NCBI GenBank assembly: GCA_030830695.1 | Contig: JAURML010000048.1 | Coordinates: 1-41,823, forward strand | DNA length: 41,823 bases | Direction: 5' to 3' | Source of the DNA: Caenibius sp. | GTDB lineage: Bacteria > Pseudomonadota > Alphaproteobacteria > Sphingomonadales > Sphingomonadaceae | Part shown: one piece after another, positions 34,177 through 41,823 of the stretch | Position numbering within the stretch: position 1 is the stretch's first letter | How the letters are laid out: the number at the start of each line of letters is the position of its first letter | The notes under the pieces: model-generated | What the model was told of the DNA's origin: nothing | Seen by the model: the letters and a program-made list of their open reading frames with translations, nothing else | Database searches by the model: none | Translations under genes and position numbers: made by a program

Positions 34177-36426
34177 TTGGCGAAGAAGCCGATCCCCGGC
34201 CTTCCCGGCAAACAGCAGATCCTCGCCTTCATTGAATCGTCGGACAAGCCCGCCGGCAAGCGCGAGATCGCGCGCGCCTTTGGCCTCAAAGGGCAGGAGA
34301 AAATCGCGCTCAAGGCCCTGCTCAAGGACATGGCCGATGAAGGTCTGATTGATGGCGAAAAGCGCGCCTTCCACCGGATGGGCGGAGTGCCAAAGGTAAC
34401 GGTGTTGCGCGTCGTCGATATCGAGGATGGTGAAGCCATCGCCATACCCGACAACTGGCAGGCGGACGACGCCACGCCGCCGCCACGGCTGCGGCTGGTG
34501 GAGCGCAAGAAGGGTAGCGCGCTGCGCAAGGGCGACCGCGTTCTTGCCCGCACCGAAGAAGCGGGCACTGGCTGGCGTGCGCATCCCATGAAGAAGCTGG
34601 TCAACACCGGTGAGGCCCTGATGGGCGTGGTCGAAGTGGACGGGGCAGGCAAGGCCTGGCTCGCCCCGGTCGACAAGCGAGTGCGCCATGCCACCCCTAT
34701 TTCCGATCTGGGCGGGGCCGAGGCCGGGCAACTGGTGCTGGCGGAACCGGCAGGGCGTTCGCCACGCGCGGGTGTCAAGGTGATGGAGGTGCTGGGCGAT
34801 CCGCTGGCCCCGCGTGCCTTCAGCCTGATCGCCATTCACAGGCACGGCATTCCCCACATCTTCCCGGCTGAAACACTTGCCGAAGCAAAACTGGCGGCGA
34901 AGCTGCCGCTGGCTGATGACCTTCGCGAGGATCTTCGCCATATCCCCATCGTTGCTATCGATCCGGCCGATGCGCGCGATCATGACGATGCGATCTGGGC
35001 CGAACCTGACGAAAGCGGCGGCTTCCGTGCGATTGTCGCCATCGCTGACGTCAGCTTCTATGTCCGCCCCGGCGGCGCGCTTGACCGCGAAGCGCGCAAA
35101 CACGGCAATTCGGTCTATTTCCCGGACCGGGTGGTGCCGATGTTGCCCGAAGTGCTCTCGGCTGACGTCTGCTCGCTCAGACAGGGGGAAGATCGCGCGG
35201 CGATGGTCTGCCATCTGGAGATCGACTCGCAGGGGGTAGTCAAGGCCTGGCGTTTCTCACGTGCCATCGTGCGCATCGCGCATAATGTCGCTTATGAAGA
35301 TGCCCAGATGCAGATTGACGATGGCTCGGCTGACAAGGTCCTGAGAGATCTGTGGGCCTGCTGGAAATCGCTGGAGGCCGCGCGTCACCGGCGCGATCCG
35401 CTGGAACTGGAACTGCCGGAACGGCGCGTGGTGCTGGATGAACAGGGCCGGATTGCGTCAATCGCGGTGCGCGAACGGCTGGATGCTCACCGGGTGGTGG
35501 AAGATTTCATGATCGCCGCCAATGTTGCAGCCGCCAAGGCGCTGGAAAGCAAGGCATCGCCGGTCGTCTATCGTATTCATGAACCGCCGGGGCGCGACAA
35601 GCTGATCGCGCTCAAGGATTATCTCGACACCTTCGGCAAGAAGCTGGCGCTGGGGCAGGTCATTACTCCCGGTCTGTTCAACCGCATGCTCAAGGACATC
35701 GCTGATGAAGGGGAAAAGGCGCTGATCATGGAGGCGGTGCTGCGCAGCCAGACGCAGGCCTATTACGGGCCGCGCAATGCCGGGCATTTCGGCTTGGCGC
35801 TAGGCAGCTATGCGCATTTTACGTCGCCCATCCGACGCTATGCGGATCTGCTGGTGCATCGTGCGCTGGTGGATGCCTACAATCTGGAACAACCAAAGCC
35901 AACCGGCGATCTGCCTGCCGCAACCGGGCTGTCGGACCGCGACCGTGACGATCTGGGCAAGGTCAGCGAGGCGGTCAGCGTTGCCGAACGGCGCGCGATG
36001 GAGGCAGAACGTGACACGATTGATCGCTATGTCGCCGCCTGGCTTTCTTCCCGTGTTGGCGAGGTGTTCGAAACACGCATCACCGGCATCCAGCGCTTCG
36101 GGCTGTTCGCCACCATTGTGGGACTGGGCGGGGATGGGCTGGTCCCCATATCGACATTGGGGGCGGAACGTTTCTTCCATGATGAGGCGTCGCGCACCCT
36201 TACCGGCGAACGCAGTGGCACCGTGTTTGCCATGGGAGACCGCCTGAAACTGCGCCTTGCCGAAGCAAACCCGCTGACCGGTGCCTTGAAGTTCGAACCG
36301 CCCGCAACGCAAGGCTCGTCAATCGAGCCGCGCGGAGCTAGGCCAGTGGAGCGCAAGAAGGGCAAATATATGGCTGGAAAACGCGGACGCCCCGGCAATA
36401 TCCGCCATCAGGGACGCTGCAAATAG
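34177..36426 (+). CDS. rnr: Ribonuclease R
   Basis: 3'-5' exoribonuclease that degrades structured RNA. The 749-residue protein has an N-terminal helix-turn-helix-like segment (KREIARAFGLKGQEKIALKA), cold-shock domains, the RNB catalytic domain with the metal-binding aspartates in AIDPADARDHDDAIWAEPD and the later block KDIADEGEKALIMEAVLRSQ, YAHFTSPIRRYADLLVHRAL, then an S1 domain (VGEVFETRITGIQRFGLFAT). A short lysine/arginine tail ends RGRPGNIRHQGRCK. The start is a TTG at 34177, one base after the proS stop; no ATG or strong ribosome site is nearby, which suggests coupling. The stop is TAG. Confidence 0.95.
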   Translation: MAKKPIPGLPGKQQILAFIESSDKPAGKREIARAFGLKGQEKIALKALLKDMADEGLIDGEKRAFHRMGGVPKVTVLRVVDIEDGEAIAIPDNWQADDATPPPRLRLVERKKGSALRKGDRVLARTEEAGTGWRAHPMKKLVNTGEALMGVVEVDGAGKAWLAPVDKRVRHATPISDLGGAEAGQLVLAEPAGRSPRAGVKVMEVLGDPLAPRAFSLIAIHRHGIPHIFPAETLAEAKLAAKLPLADDLREDLRHIPIVAIDPADARDHDDAIWAEPDESGGFRAIVAIADVSFYVRPGGALDREARKHGNSVYFPDRVVPMLPEVLSADVCSLRQGEDRAAMVCHLEIDSQGVVKAWRFSRAIVRIAHNVAYEDAQMQIDDGSADKVLRDLWACWKSLEAARHRRDPLELELPERRVVLDEQGRIASIAVRERLDAHRVVEDFMIAANVAAAKALESKASPVVYRIHEPPGRDKLIALKDYLDTFGKKLALGQVITPGLFNRMLKDIADEGEKALIMEAVLRSQTQAYYGPRNAGHFGLALGSYAHFTSPIRRYADLLVHRALVDAYNLEQPKPTGDLPAATGLSDRDRDDLGKVSEAVSVAERRAMEAERDTIDRYVAAWLSSRVGEVFETRITGIQRFGLFATIVGLGGDGLVPISTLGAERFFHDEASRTLTGERSGTVFAMGDRLKLRLAEANPLTGALKFEPPATQGSSIEPRGARPVERKKGKYMAGKRGRPGNIRHQGRCK

Positions 36427-36434
36427 GCAGGCGG

Positions 36435-36887
36435 TCAGCTTAGCCGGTCGATATCCTCGCCGCTCAGCGCGCCGGGGATGATGAACACCGGACAGGGCAG
36501 GGAACCGGCCCGGGCCGTAAAATGGCTGACCAGCGGCCCGGGGTTGCCTTCCTGCGCAGCGCCCAGCACCAGCGCGGCGACTTCGGGATGTTCGGCCAGA
36601 TATTCCTGCACGACCTTGTAGCCTTCGCCCCTGCGCACTGAAATCGTGGGCATGCGCCCGCTCTGGGCCAGGATGCTGCCTGCTGCGCCTGTGGCCATCA
36701 CTTCGGCGCGGTCGCGCGCTTCCGCCTCGATCGTCGCCTGAACGCCGCCAAAGGCATTGAATGCCTGGGGTGCGATCAGCGCCAGAATATGCACGGCGCC
36801 GTCCGTCTTGGCCGCGCGTCGTGCGGCAAAATGCAGCGCAACGCGCGCTTCATCAGTCTCGTCGACAATTACCAGATAGACACGCAT
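36435..36887 (-). CDS. Universal stress protein (UspA family)
   Basis: Single-domain Usp fold of 150 residues. The N-terminal strand and helix read MRVYLVIVDETDEARVALHF AARRAAK in two parts; the C-terminal half has VVQEYLAEHPEVAALVLGAA followed by a G-x2-G-x9-GS-type region (GNPGPLVSHFTARAGSLPCP) and ends VFIIPGALSGEDIDRLS. ATP binding of the family is possible but not certain. The ATG at 36887 has a near-perfect AAGGAGG site five bases upstream; a longer frame to 36917 adds residues across that site and is rejected. It is divergent from pdhC with 115 bases between. Confidence 0.88.
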   Translation of the reverse strand: MRVYLVIVDETDEARVALHFAARRAAKTDGAVHILALIAPQAFNAFGGVQATIEAEARDRAEVMATGAAGSILAQSGRMPTISVRRGEGYKVVQEYLAEHPEVAALVLGAAQEGNPGPLVSHFTARAGSLPCPVFIIPGALSGEDIDRLS

Positions 36888-37002
36888 GGCGACCTCCTTG
36901 GGCGACGGTATCCGCAATTATCATTAATGGTGCAAGGCGCTTGCCTGCATCGGGCGAATTGGCCAAAACGCGATGAGCGCTTTTGAAGGATCCGCCTGAG
37001 CT

Positions 37003-38280
37003 ATGCCTGTTGAGATCAAGATGCCCGCCCTTTCGCCGACGATGGAGGAAGGCACGCTGGCCAAATGGCTGGTGAAGGAAGGCGACGAAGTCCGCTCGGG
37101 CGACATTCTGGCTGAGATCGAGACGGACAAGGCGACAATGGAATTCGAGGCGGTGGACGAAGGCAGGATTACTTCGCTGGTCATCCCCGCCGGAACCGAA
37201 GGGGTCAAGGTGGGCGCGGTGATCGCCACACTGGCCGGGGAGGATGAGGGCGCTTCTGCCCCGCCTGCTTTGCCCGCCGCGAAGGCCGAAGCGCCAGCGC
37301 CGTCCCCTGCGCCCGCACCAACCGCATCCGAACCTGCGCCCGCGGCTCCCGCCATGCCCGCGCCATCTTCCGGCGAGCGGATCATTGCCTCGCCACTGGC
37401 GAAGCGGATTGCGGCGGGCAGGGGCATCGATCTGACGACCGTCGCCGGTTCTGGCCCCAACGGGCGGATCGTGAAGGCGGATGTGGAGGCACTGGCCGGT
37501 ATCGCGCCCGCAGCCGCCAGTGCCAGTATGGGTGCCGGTGCAGCCGCGCCCTCCATCGCGCCGCCTGCCATGCAGCCGCAGGATTTCGGCATTCCGCATG
37601 TCGCGGAAAAGCTGTCCTCTATGCGCAGGACCATCGCCCGGCGCCTGACCGAGAGCAAGCAGCAGGTGCCGCATATCTATCTGACGGTGGATGTCCGGCT
37701 CGATGCGCTGCTGGCGCTGCGGGGTGAAATCAACGCCGCGCTGGAACCGCAGGGCATCAAGCTGTCAATCAACGACCTGCTGATCAAGGCGCTGGCGAAG
37801 TCGCTGGAAGCCGTGCCGGAATGCAATGTGCAGTTTGCAGGCGATCAGCTGCTGAAGTTCGCGCGGGCCGATATTGCGGTGGCCGTATCCATTCCCAATG
37901 GCCTGATCACGCCGATCGTGGCGGATGCGGGGGCGAAATCAGTCTCCAGCATATCGAAAGAGATGGCGGATCTGGCGGCGCGGGCGAAGGAAGGCAAGCT
38001 CGCCCCGCATGAATATCAGGGCGGAACGGCCAGCCTGTCGAACATGGGAATGTTCGCGATCAAGCAGTTCGATGCGGTGATCAACCCGCCGCATGCGATG
38101 ATCATGGCGGTGGGGGCGGGCGAGAAGCGGCCATTCGTGATTGACGATGCGCTGGCGGTCGCCACGGTGATGTCGGCCACCGGCAGCTTCGATCACCGCG
38201 CGATTGACGGGGTGGACGGCGCCCGCCTGATGCAGGCCTTCCGCCAGCTGGTCGAAAACCCGCTCGGCATGCTGGCCTGA
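37003..38280 (+). CDS. pdhC: Pyruvate dehydrogenase E2, dihydrolipoamide acetyltransferase
   Basis: Core of the pyruvate dehydrogenase complex, transferring the acetyl group to CoA. Residues 1-78 are one lipoyl domain, with the lipoylated lysine K43 in [17 protein letters not shown]. An alanine/proline-rich linker follows (about 80-125), then the E3/E1-binding domain ([38 protein letters not shown]), a second linker, and the catalytic domain with the family ending [20 protein letters not shown]. Length is 425 residues. It is followed after 30 bases by lpdA. The E1 genes pdhA and pdhB are not in this window. Confidence 0.95.
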   Translation: MPVEIKMPALSPTMEEGTLAKWLVKEGDEVRSGDILAEIETDKATMEFEAVDEGRITSLVIPAGTEGVKVGAVIATLAGEDEGASAPPALPAAKAEAPAPSPAPAPTASEPAPAAPAMPAPSSGERIIASPLAKRIAAGRGIDLTTVAGSGPNGRIVKADVEALAGIAPAAASASMGAGAAAPSIAPPAMQPQDFGIPHVAEKLSSMRRTIARRLTESKQQVPHIYLTVDVRLDALLALRGEINAALEPQGIKLSINDLLIKALAKSLEAVPECNVQFAGDQLLKFARADIAVAVSIPNGLITPIVADAGAKSVSSISKEMADLAARAKEGKLAPHEYQGGTASLSNMGMFAIKQFDAVINPPHAMIMAVGAGEKRPFVIDDALAVATVMSATGSFDHRAIDGVDGARLMQAFRQLVENPLGMLA

Positions 38281-38310
38281 GTGCGCGAATAGCAAAAATC
38301 CGGAGCATTC

Positions 38311-39723
38311 ATGGCTGAACCATATGATCTTGTTGTGCTTGGCTCTGGCCCGGGCGGTTATGTTGCGGTGATCCGAGCGGCGCAGCTTGGCCTCAAGACC
38401 GCAATTGTGGAGCGCGAGAAACTGGGCGGCATTTGCCTCAACTGGGGCTGCATCCCGACCAAGGCGCTGCTGCGTTCGGCCGAAATCTTCCATTACATGA
38501 ATCATGCTGCCGATTACGGGCTGGCGGCAAAACAGATTTCCGCCGATCTGGACGCGATCGTGAAACGTTCGCGCGGGGTCGCCAGCCAGCTCAATGCGGG
38601 CATCGCGCATCTGATGAAGAAGCACAGGGTCGCGGTGTACATGGGCGAGGGCAGGTTGAGCGCACCCGGCACACTGGAAGTGAGAGGCGAGAAGGGCACT
38701 GAAGCGCTATCCGCCCGGCATATTATTGTCGCCACGGGCGCGCGTGCGCGCGAACTGCCCTTCGCCAAGGCTGACGGCAAGCGTATCTGGACTTATCGCC
38801 ATGCGATGACCCCGCCCGAAATGCCGACAAAGCTGCTGGTGATGGGTTCTGGCGCAATCGGTATCGAATTTGCCAGCTTCTATAATGATCTCGGCGCCGA
38901 GGTGACCGTGGTCGAAATGCTGGACCGCATCGTTCCCGTCGAAGATGCGGATGTCTCCGCCTTCCTTGAAAAAGCGCTGGCGAAGCAGGGGATGACGATC
39001 TTGACCGGGGCTGGCGTCGAAGGGCTGGAGGTCAGCGCCAGTGGCGTAAAAGCGCGGATCAAGGGCAAGGACGGCAAGGTCGGAGCTCAGGAGTTCAGTC
39101 ATGTCATCTCCGCCGTGGGCATCGTGCCCAATACGGAAGATATCGGCCTTGAATCGCTGGGCGTGGCCATGGATCGTGGCTTCATCCAGATCGACCCCTT
39201 CGGGCGCAGCGTCGTGAAAGGCGTGTGGGCCATCGGCGATTGTACGCCCGGGCCATGGCTGGCGCACAAGGCCAGCCATGAAGGTGTGACAGCCGTCGAA
39301 GCCATCGCGCAGGAACTGGGCAACAAGGATGTCCATCCGCATCCGCTGGACCGGCGCAATATACCCGGCTGTACCTATTGCCATCCGCAAATCGCCAGCG
39401 TGGGCCTGACCGAAGCGAAGGCGCGCGAAGCGGGGTATGAGGTGAAGATCGGCAATTTCCCGTTTATCGGCAATGGCAAGGCGATTGCGCTCGGCGAGGC
39501 GGAAGGCTTCGTAAAGACCGTGTTCGACGCGAAGACCGGCGAATTGCTGGGCGCGCACATGATCGGGGCGGAAGTAACCGAACTGATTCAGGGCTATGTG
39601 GTGGGTAAGCAGCTTGAAGCGACCGAAGCGGAACTGATGCAGGCCGTGTTCCCGCACCCAACGCTCAGCGAAATGATGCATGAAAGCGTGCTCGCCGCTT
39701 ATGGCCGGGCGCTGCATATCTGA
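38311..39723 (+). CDS. lpdA: Dihydrolipoamide dehydrogenase (E3)
   Basis: Flavoprotein that reoxidises the lipoyl group of the dehydrogenase complex, making NADH. The 470-residue protein shows the FAD-binding VVLGSGPGGYVAVIRAAQLG, the redox disulfide C42-C47 in GGICLNWGCIPTKALLRSAE, the NAD site LLVMGSGAIGIEFASFYNDL, GVWAIGDCTPGPWLAHKASH near the second FAD motif, and the catalytic HPT/E in VFPHPTLSEMMHESVLAAYG. GGAG lies six bases upstream of the ATG. It forms a pair with pdhC. Confidence 0.95.
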   Translation: MAEPYDLVVLGSGPGGYVAVIRAAQLGLKTAIVEREKLGGICLNWGCIPTKALLRSAEIFHYMNHAADYGLAAKQISADLDAIVKRSRGVASQLNAGIAHLMKKHRVAVYMGEGRLSAPGTLEVRGEKGTEALSARHIIVATGARARELPFAKADGKRIWTYRHAMTPPEMPTKLLVMGSGAIGIEFASFYNDLGAEVTVVEMLDRIVPVEDADVSAFLEKALAKQGMTILTGAGVEGLEVSASGVKARIKGKDGKVGAQEFSHVISAVGIVPNTEDIGLESLGVAMDRGFIQIDPFGRSVVKGVWAIGDCTPGPWLAHKASHEGVTAVEAIAQELGNKDVHPHPLDRRNIPGCTYCHPQIASVGLTEAKAREAGYEVKIGNFPFIGNGKAIALGEAEGFVKTVFDAKTGELLGAHMIGAEVTELIQGYVVGKQLEATEAELMQAVFPHPTLSEMMHESVLAAYGRALHI

Positions 39724-39818
39724 CGGGAGAGCGGCGTAACGGGACACAGCGCTGCCGTATGGCCAAACCGGATCGTCGGCACTATGAGGCGCGGCTGTTG
39801 CGAGTTTAAGGGGTTACG

Positions 39819-41120
39819 ATGCGCATTGCGATGATCGGCACAGGCTATGTCGGCCTGGTTTCGGGCACCTGCTTCTCGGACTTCGGGCATGATGTGACCT
39901 GCATTGACAAGGATTCCGGCAAGATCGAAGCCCTGCTGGACGGACGCATCCCCATTTTCGAGCCCGGCCTGCATGCGCTGGTTGCCAAGAATGTGAAGTC
40001 AGGTCAGCTAGCCTTTACGCAACACCTGGCAGATGCCGTGCCACAGGCAGAGGCGGTGTTCATCGCTGTGGGTACGCCATCCCGTCGGGGCGATGGGCAC
40101 GCCGATCTGAGTTACGTTTACGCCGCCGCGCGCGAAATGGCCGAGTTCCTTTCTCCCGGCGTGGTGGTGGTCACCAAATCCACGGTCCCTGTTGGGACCG
40201 GCGACGAGGTGGAGCGGATCATCCGTGAAGTGCGCCCAGATCTGGATTTCGCTGTCGCCTCAAACCCCGAATTCCTGCGCGAGGGTGCGGCAATCCAGGA
40301 TTTCAAGCGTCCTGACCGCATCGTCATCGGCTGCGAGGATGCGCATGCCGAAGATGTCCTGAAGGAAATCTATCGCCCGCTGTTCCTTAACCAGTCACCA
40401 GTTGTCACCATGTCGCGGCGCGGGGCGGAGTTGACCAAATATGCAGCCAACGCGCTGCTCGCAACCAAGATCACCTTCATCAACGAGATCGCCGATCTGT
40501 GCGAACGGGTTGGCGCCGATGTGCAGGATGTTGCGCGCGGAGTGGGGCTGGACAATCGCATTGGGCCCAAATTCCTTCATGCCGGGCCGGGCTATGGCGG
40601 TTCCTGCTTCCCCAAGGACACGCTGGCGCTGCTCAAGACAGGTCAGGATTATGACACGCCGCTGCGGATTGTGGAGGCGGTCGCCACAGTGAATGACAAT
40701 CGCAAGCGCTCAATGGGACGCAAGGTTATCAATGCGATGGGTTGCCAGGTGCATCGCAAGACGGTCGCGATCCTGGGCCTGACCTTCAAACCCAATACCG
40801 ATGACATGCGTGATTCCCCCTCGCTCGCGATTATCCAGACCTTGCAGGATGCCGGCGCCAGTATCCGCGCCTATGATCCGGAAGGCATGGAACAGGCCGC
40901 CCAGATGATGACGGGGGTGGCCTTCTGCGCTGACGCGTATGAGGCGATGACCGGGGCTGATGCGGCGGTGATCGTGACCGAATGGGACAGGTTCCGCGCG
41001 CTGGACTTCAGCCGGATGAAGACACTGCTGAAACAAATGGTCCTGGTCGATTTGCGCAACATTTATGAGCGCCATGAGGTTGAACGGCACGGCTTCAAAT
41101 ATGTCGCGATCGGCAGGTAA
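39819..41120 (+). CDS. ugd: UDP-glucose 6-dehydrogenase
   Basis: Oxidises UDP-glucose to UDP-glucuronate for cell-surface polysaccharides. The 433-residue protein begins with a Rossmann NAD-binding motif MRIAMIGTGYVGLVSGTCFS, and contains VTKSTVPVGTGDEVERIIRE, ASNPEFLREGAAIQDFKRPD, the catalytic cysteine in GPGYGGSCFPKDTLALLK, and the C-terminal UDP-binding domain with ILGLTFKPNTDDMRDSPSLA. An AAGGGG site precedes the ATG at 39819. It stands alone after lpdA with a 95-base gap; no other polysaccharide gene is in the window. The stop is TAA. Confidence 0.95.
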   Translation: MRIAMIGTGYVGLVSGTCFSDFGHDVTCIDKDSGKIEALLDGRIPIFEPGLHALVAKNVKSGQLAFTQHLADAVPQAEAVFIAVGTPSRRGDGHADLSYVYAAAREMAEFLSPGVVVVTKSTVPVGTGDEVERIIREVRPDLDFAVASNPEFLREGAAIQDFKRPDRIVIGCEDAHAEDVLKEIYRPLFLNQSPVVTMSRRGAELTKYAANALLATKITFINEIADLCERVGADVQDVARGVGLDNRIGPKFLHAGPGYGGSCFPKDTLALLKTGQDYDTPLRIVEAVATVNDNRKRSMGRKVINAMGCQVHRKTVAILGLTFKPNTDDMRDSPSLAIIQTLQDAGASIRAYDPEGMEQAAQMMTGVAFCADAYEAMTGADAAVIVTEWDRFRALDFSRMKTLLKQMVLVDLRNIYERHEVERHGFKYVAIGR

Positions 41121-41705
41121 TACCCCATCCAGCCGCCCGTCAGTTGCAATAATGCGGGAACAGCGAGAACGCGAGAACAGCCGCAGCACCACCGTCGGTC
41201 TTTCGATGGGGTAACCGCGCAAATCCAAGCCAGTATACGTCCGGGCTGTTCCTGCTGGTTTCCGGGTAATGTCAAAAACGGAGATGCAGCTGAGCTTTGG
41301 TTCGAATGGCGTTGGAACCCGCACAGCGGCGTGGTGCACTTCACCAATCGGAGGCGACCTCTCCTGTGCCATGGTTGCGGGCGGCTGGGCTTTAAGATGG
41401 GAGCGCTACTGGGGGAACCACCGGTGCGACTGATCAGGGTGCCGACTAGTCACCGAACTGTTTGCTCCAAACCAAACCCATCTCATCCAACGCGCAGAAT
41501 TGTATGTATGGAGAACCGCGGGTCCCATTTCTGAGATTTGGGGGTGCCCCGGGGGTGGGGTGAAGCTGGTCAGGATTTAATAGGGGGGGTACTAAACGAA
41601 GCGCAAGGCAGATGGTGGCTGGTTGGCTAGCGCTGTCGTAAAGGTGGGTAGGATGGTGGGTATTATGAATACCTTACCCATAAGTATCTGTTATTATTAA
41701 AAAGG
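41121..41705. other. Unassigned 585-base region before tRNA-Ser
   Basis: No recognisable gene. The longest plus frame in the middle (about 41250-41535) encodes no family I know, and the minus frames are featureless. The right-hand part becomes AT-rich (about 35% GC in 41641-41700 by hand count). It contains a small perfect inverted repeat, GGTATT at 41659-41664 and AATACC at 41668-41673. A motif AAAGGTGG...GGTGGG at about 41640-41661 resembles the sequence at 41701-41722, which is the tRNA 3' end region. This could be a decayed gene or integration remnant, or simply a spacer. Confidence 0.4.
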
Positions 41706-41795
41706 TGGCGGACAGGGTGGGATTCGAACCCACGGTGGGCTTGCACCCACGCCGGTTTTCAAGACCGGTGCATTCAACCGCTCTGCCACCTGTCC
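41706..41795 (-). tRNA. tRNA-Ser (anticodon UGA)
   Basis: On the minus strand the 90-base sequence folds as a class II tRNA. The acceptor stem is GGACAGG with CCTGTCC, discriminator G73 and an encoded CCA at 41706-41708. The D arm is GGCAGAGCGGTTGAATGC, the anticodon stem is CCGGT/ACCGG around the loop CTTGAAA, giving anticodon TGA, which reads UCA and related serine codons. A long variable arm (GTGGGTGCAAGCCCAC) fits serine tRNA, and the T loop is GTTCGAATC. A run of five Ts follows directly after the CCA. Confidence 0.95.
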
Positions 41796-41823
41796 GTGCC
41801 GAGCGCCGTCCCGCTAGCGCGCG

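Noticed and set aside
41331-41534. 67-codon open frame before tRNA-Ser
   Set aside because: No family similarity, no ribosome site seen, and the neighbouring frames are equally open.

Overview
The window reads as a chromosomal segment of an alphaproteobacterium of the order Sphingomonadales (Erythrobacter/Novosphingobium-like). The evidence is the high GC content, the hrcA-grpE / dnaKJ heat-shock genes with an alphaproteobacterial-type RpoH promoter, the rph-rdgB-hemW-xerC cluster, pdhC-lpdA, a PhaR regulator, and a DOMON-like gene beside a DUF1343/NamZ gene. Family names were assigned by reading the proteins, without database searches. No prophage, insertion sequence, CRISPR array or other clear accessory island is visible; most of the DNA is tightly packed housekeeping genes, often with 1- or 4-base start/stop overlaps.

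Layout. 1-2914 (minus): a truncated MFS exporter, a PilZ protein and tyrS. 2960-4690 (plus): a DOMON-like protein and a NamZ-type exo-muramidase. 4701-7164 (minus): a MoxR AAA+ ATPase, a GFA zinc protein and a CoxE-like VWA protein. 7467-8721 (plus): a small YdcH-like protein and a terC gene broken by an in-frame amber codon. 8786-11964 (minus): parE and an LpoA-like lipoprotein. 12004-14109 (plus): rsmI, an internally shortened yraN, and gshB. 14126-18034 (minus): rph-rdgB-hemW-xerC-ACT operon. 18113-19747 (plus): hrcA-grpE. 19692-21194 (minus): an orphan gene of lower GC, a decayed vgr-like metallopeptidase-fold gene, and a PCu(A)C copper-chaperone lipoprotein. 21359-24473 (plus): dnaK-dnaJ. 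24492-26801 (minus): a patatin-like protein. 26873-31942 (plus): radA, cvpA, a NifU-like gene, an MHS-family transporter and alr. 32011-36426 (plus): phaR, proS, rnr. 36435-36887 (minus): a universal stress protein. 37003-41120 (plus): pdhC, lpdA, ugd. Then about 585 bases with no recognisable gene, and tRNA-Ser(UGA) at the end.

How the genes relate. HrcA, GrpE, DnaK and DnaJ form the Hsp70 regulation and chaperone set, but three minus-strand genes separate grpE from dnaK. Cell-envelope functions recur: NamZ, LpoA-like lipoprotein, alanine racemase, UDP-glucose dehydrogenase. RNA and translation functions are frequent: TyrRS, ProRS, RNase R, RNase PH, RsmI, tRNA-Ser. PhaR has a TGC-rich putative operator directly upstream.

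The least ordinary points are signs of local gene decay: terC interrupted by TAG, the vgr-like gene with a lost start and an internal TAG, and yraN lacking the segment that normally carries part of its nuclease-like core. I do not see convincing evidence of a new multigene system.
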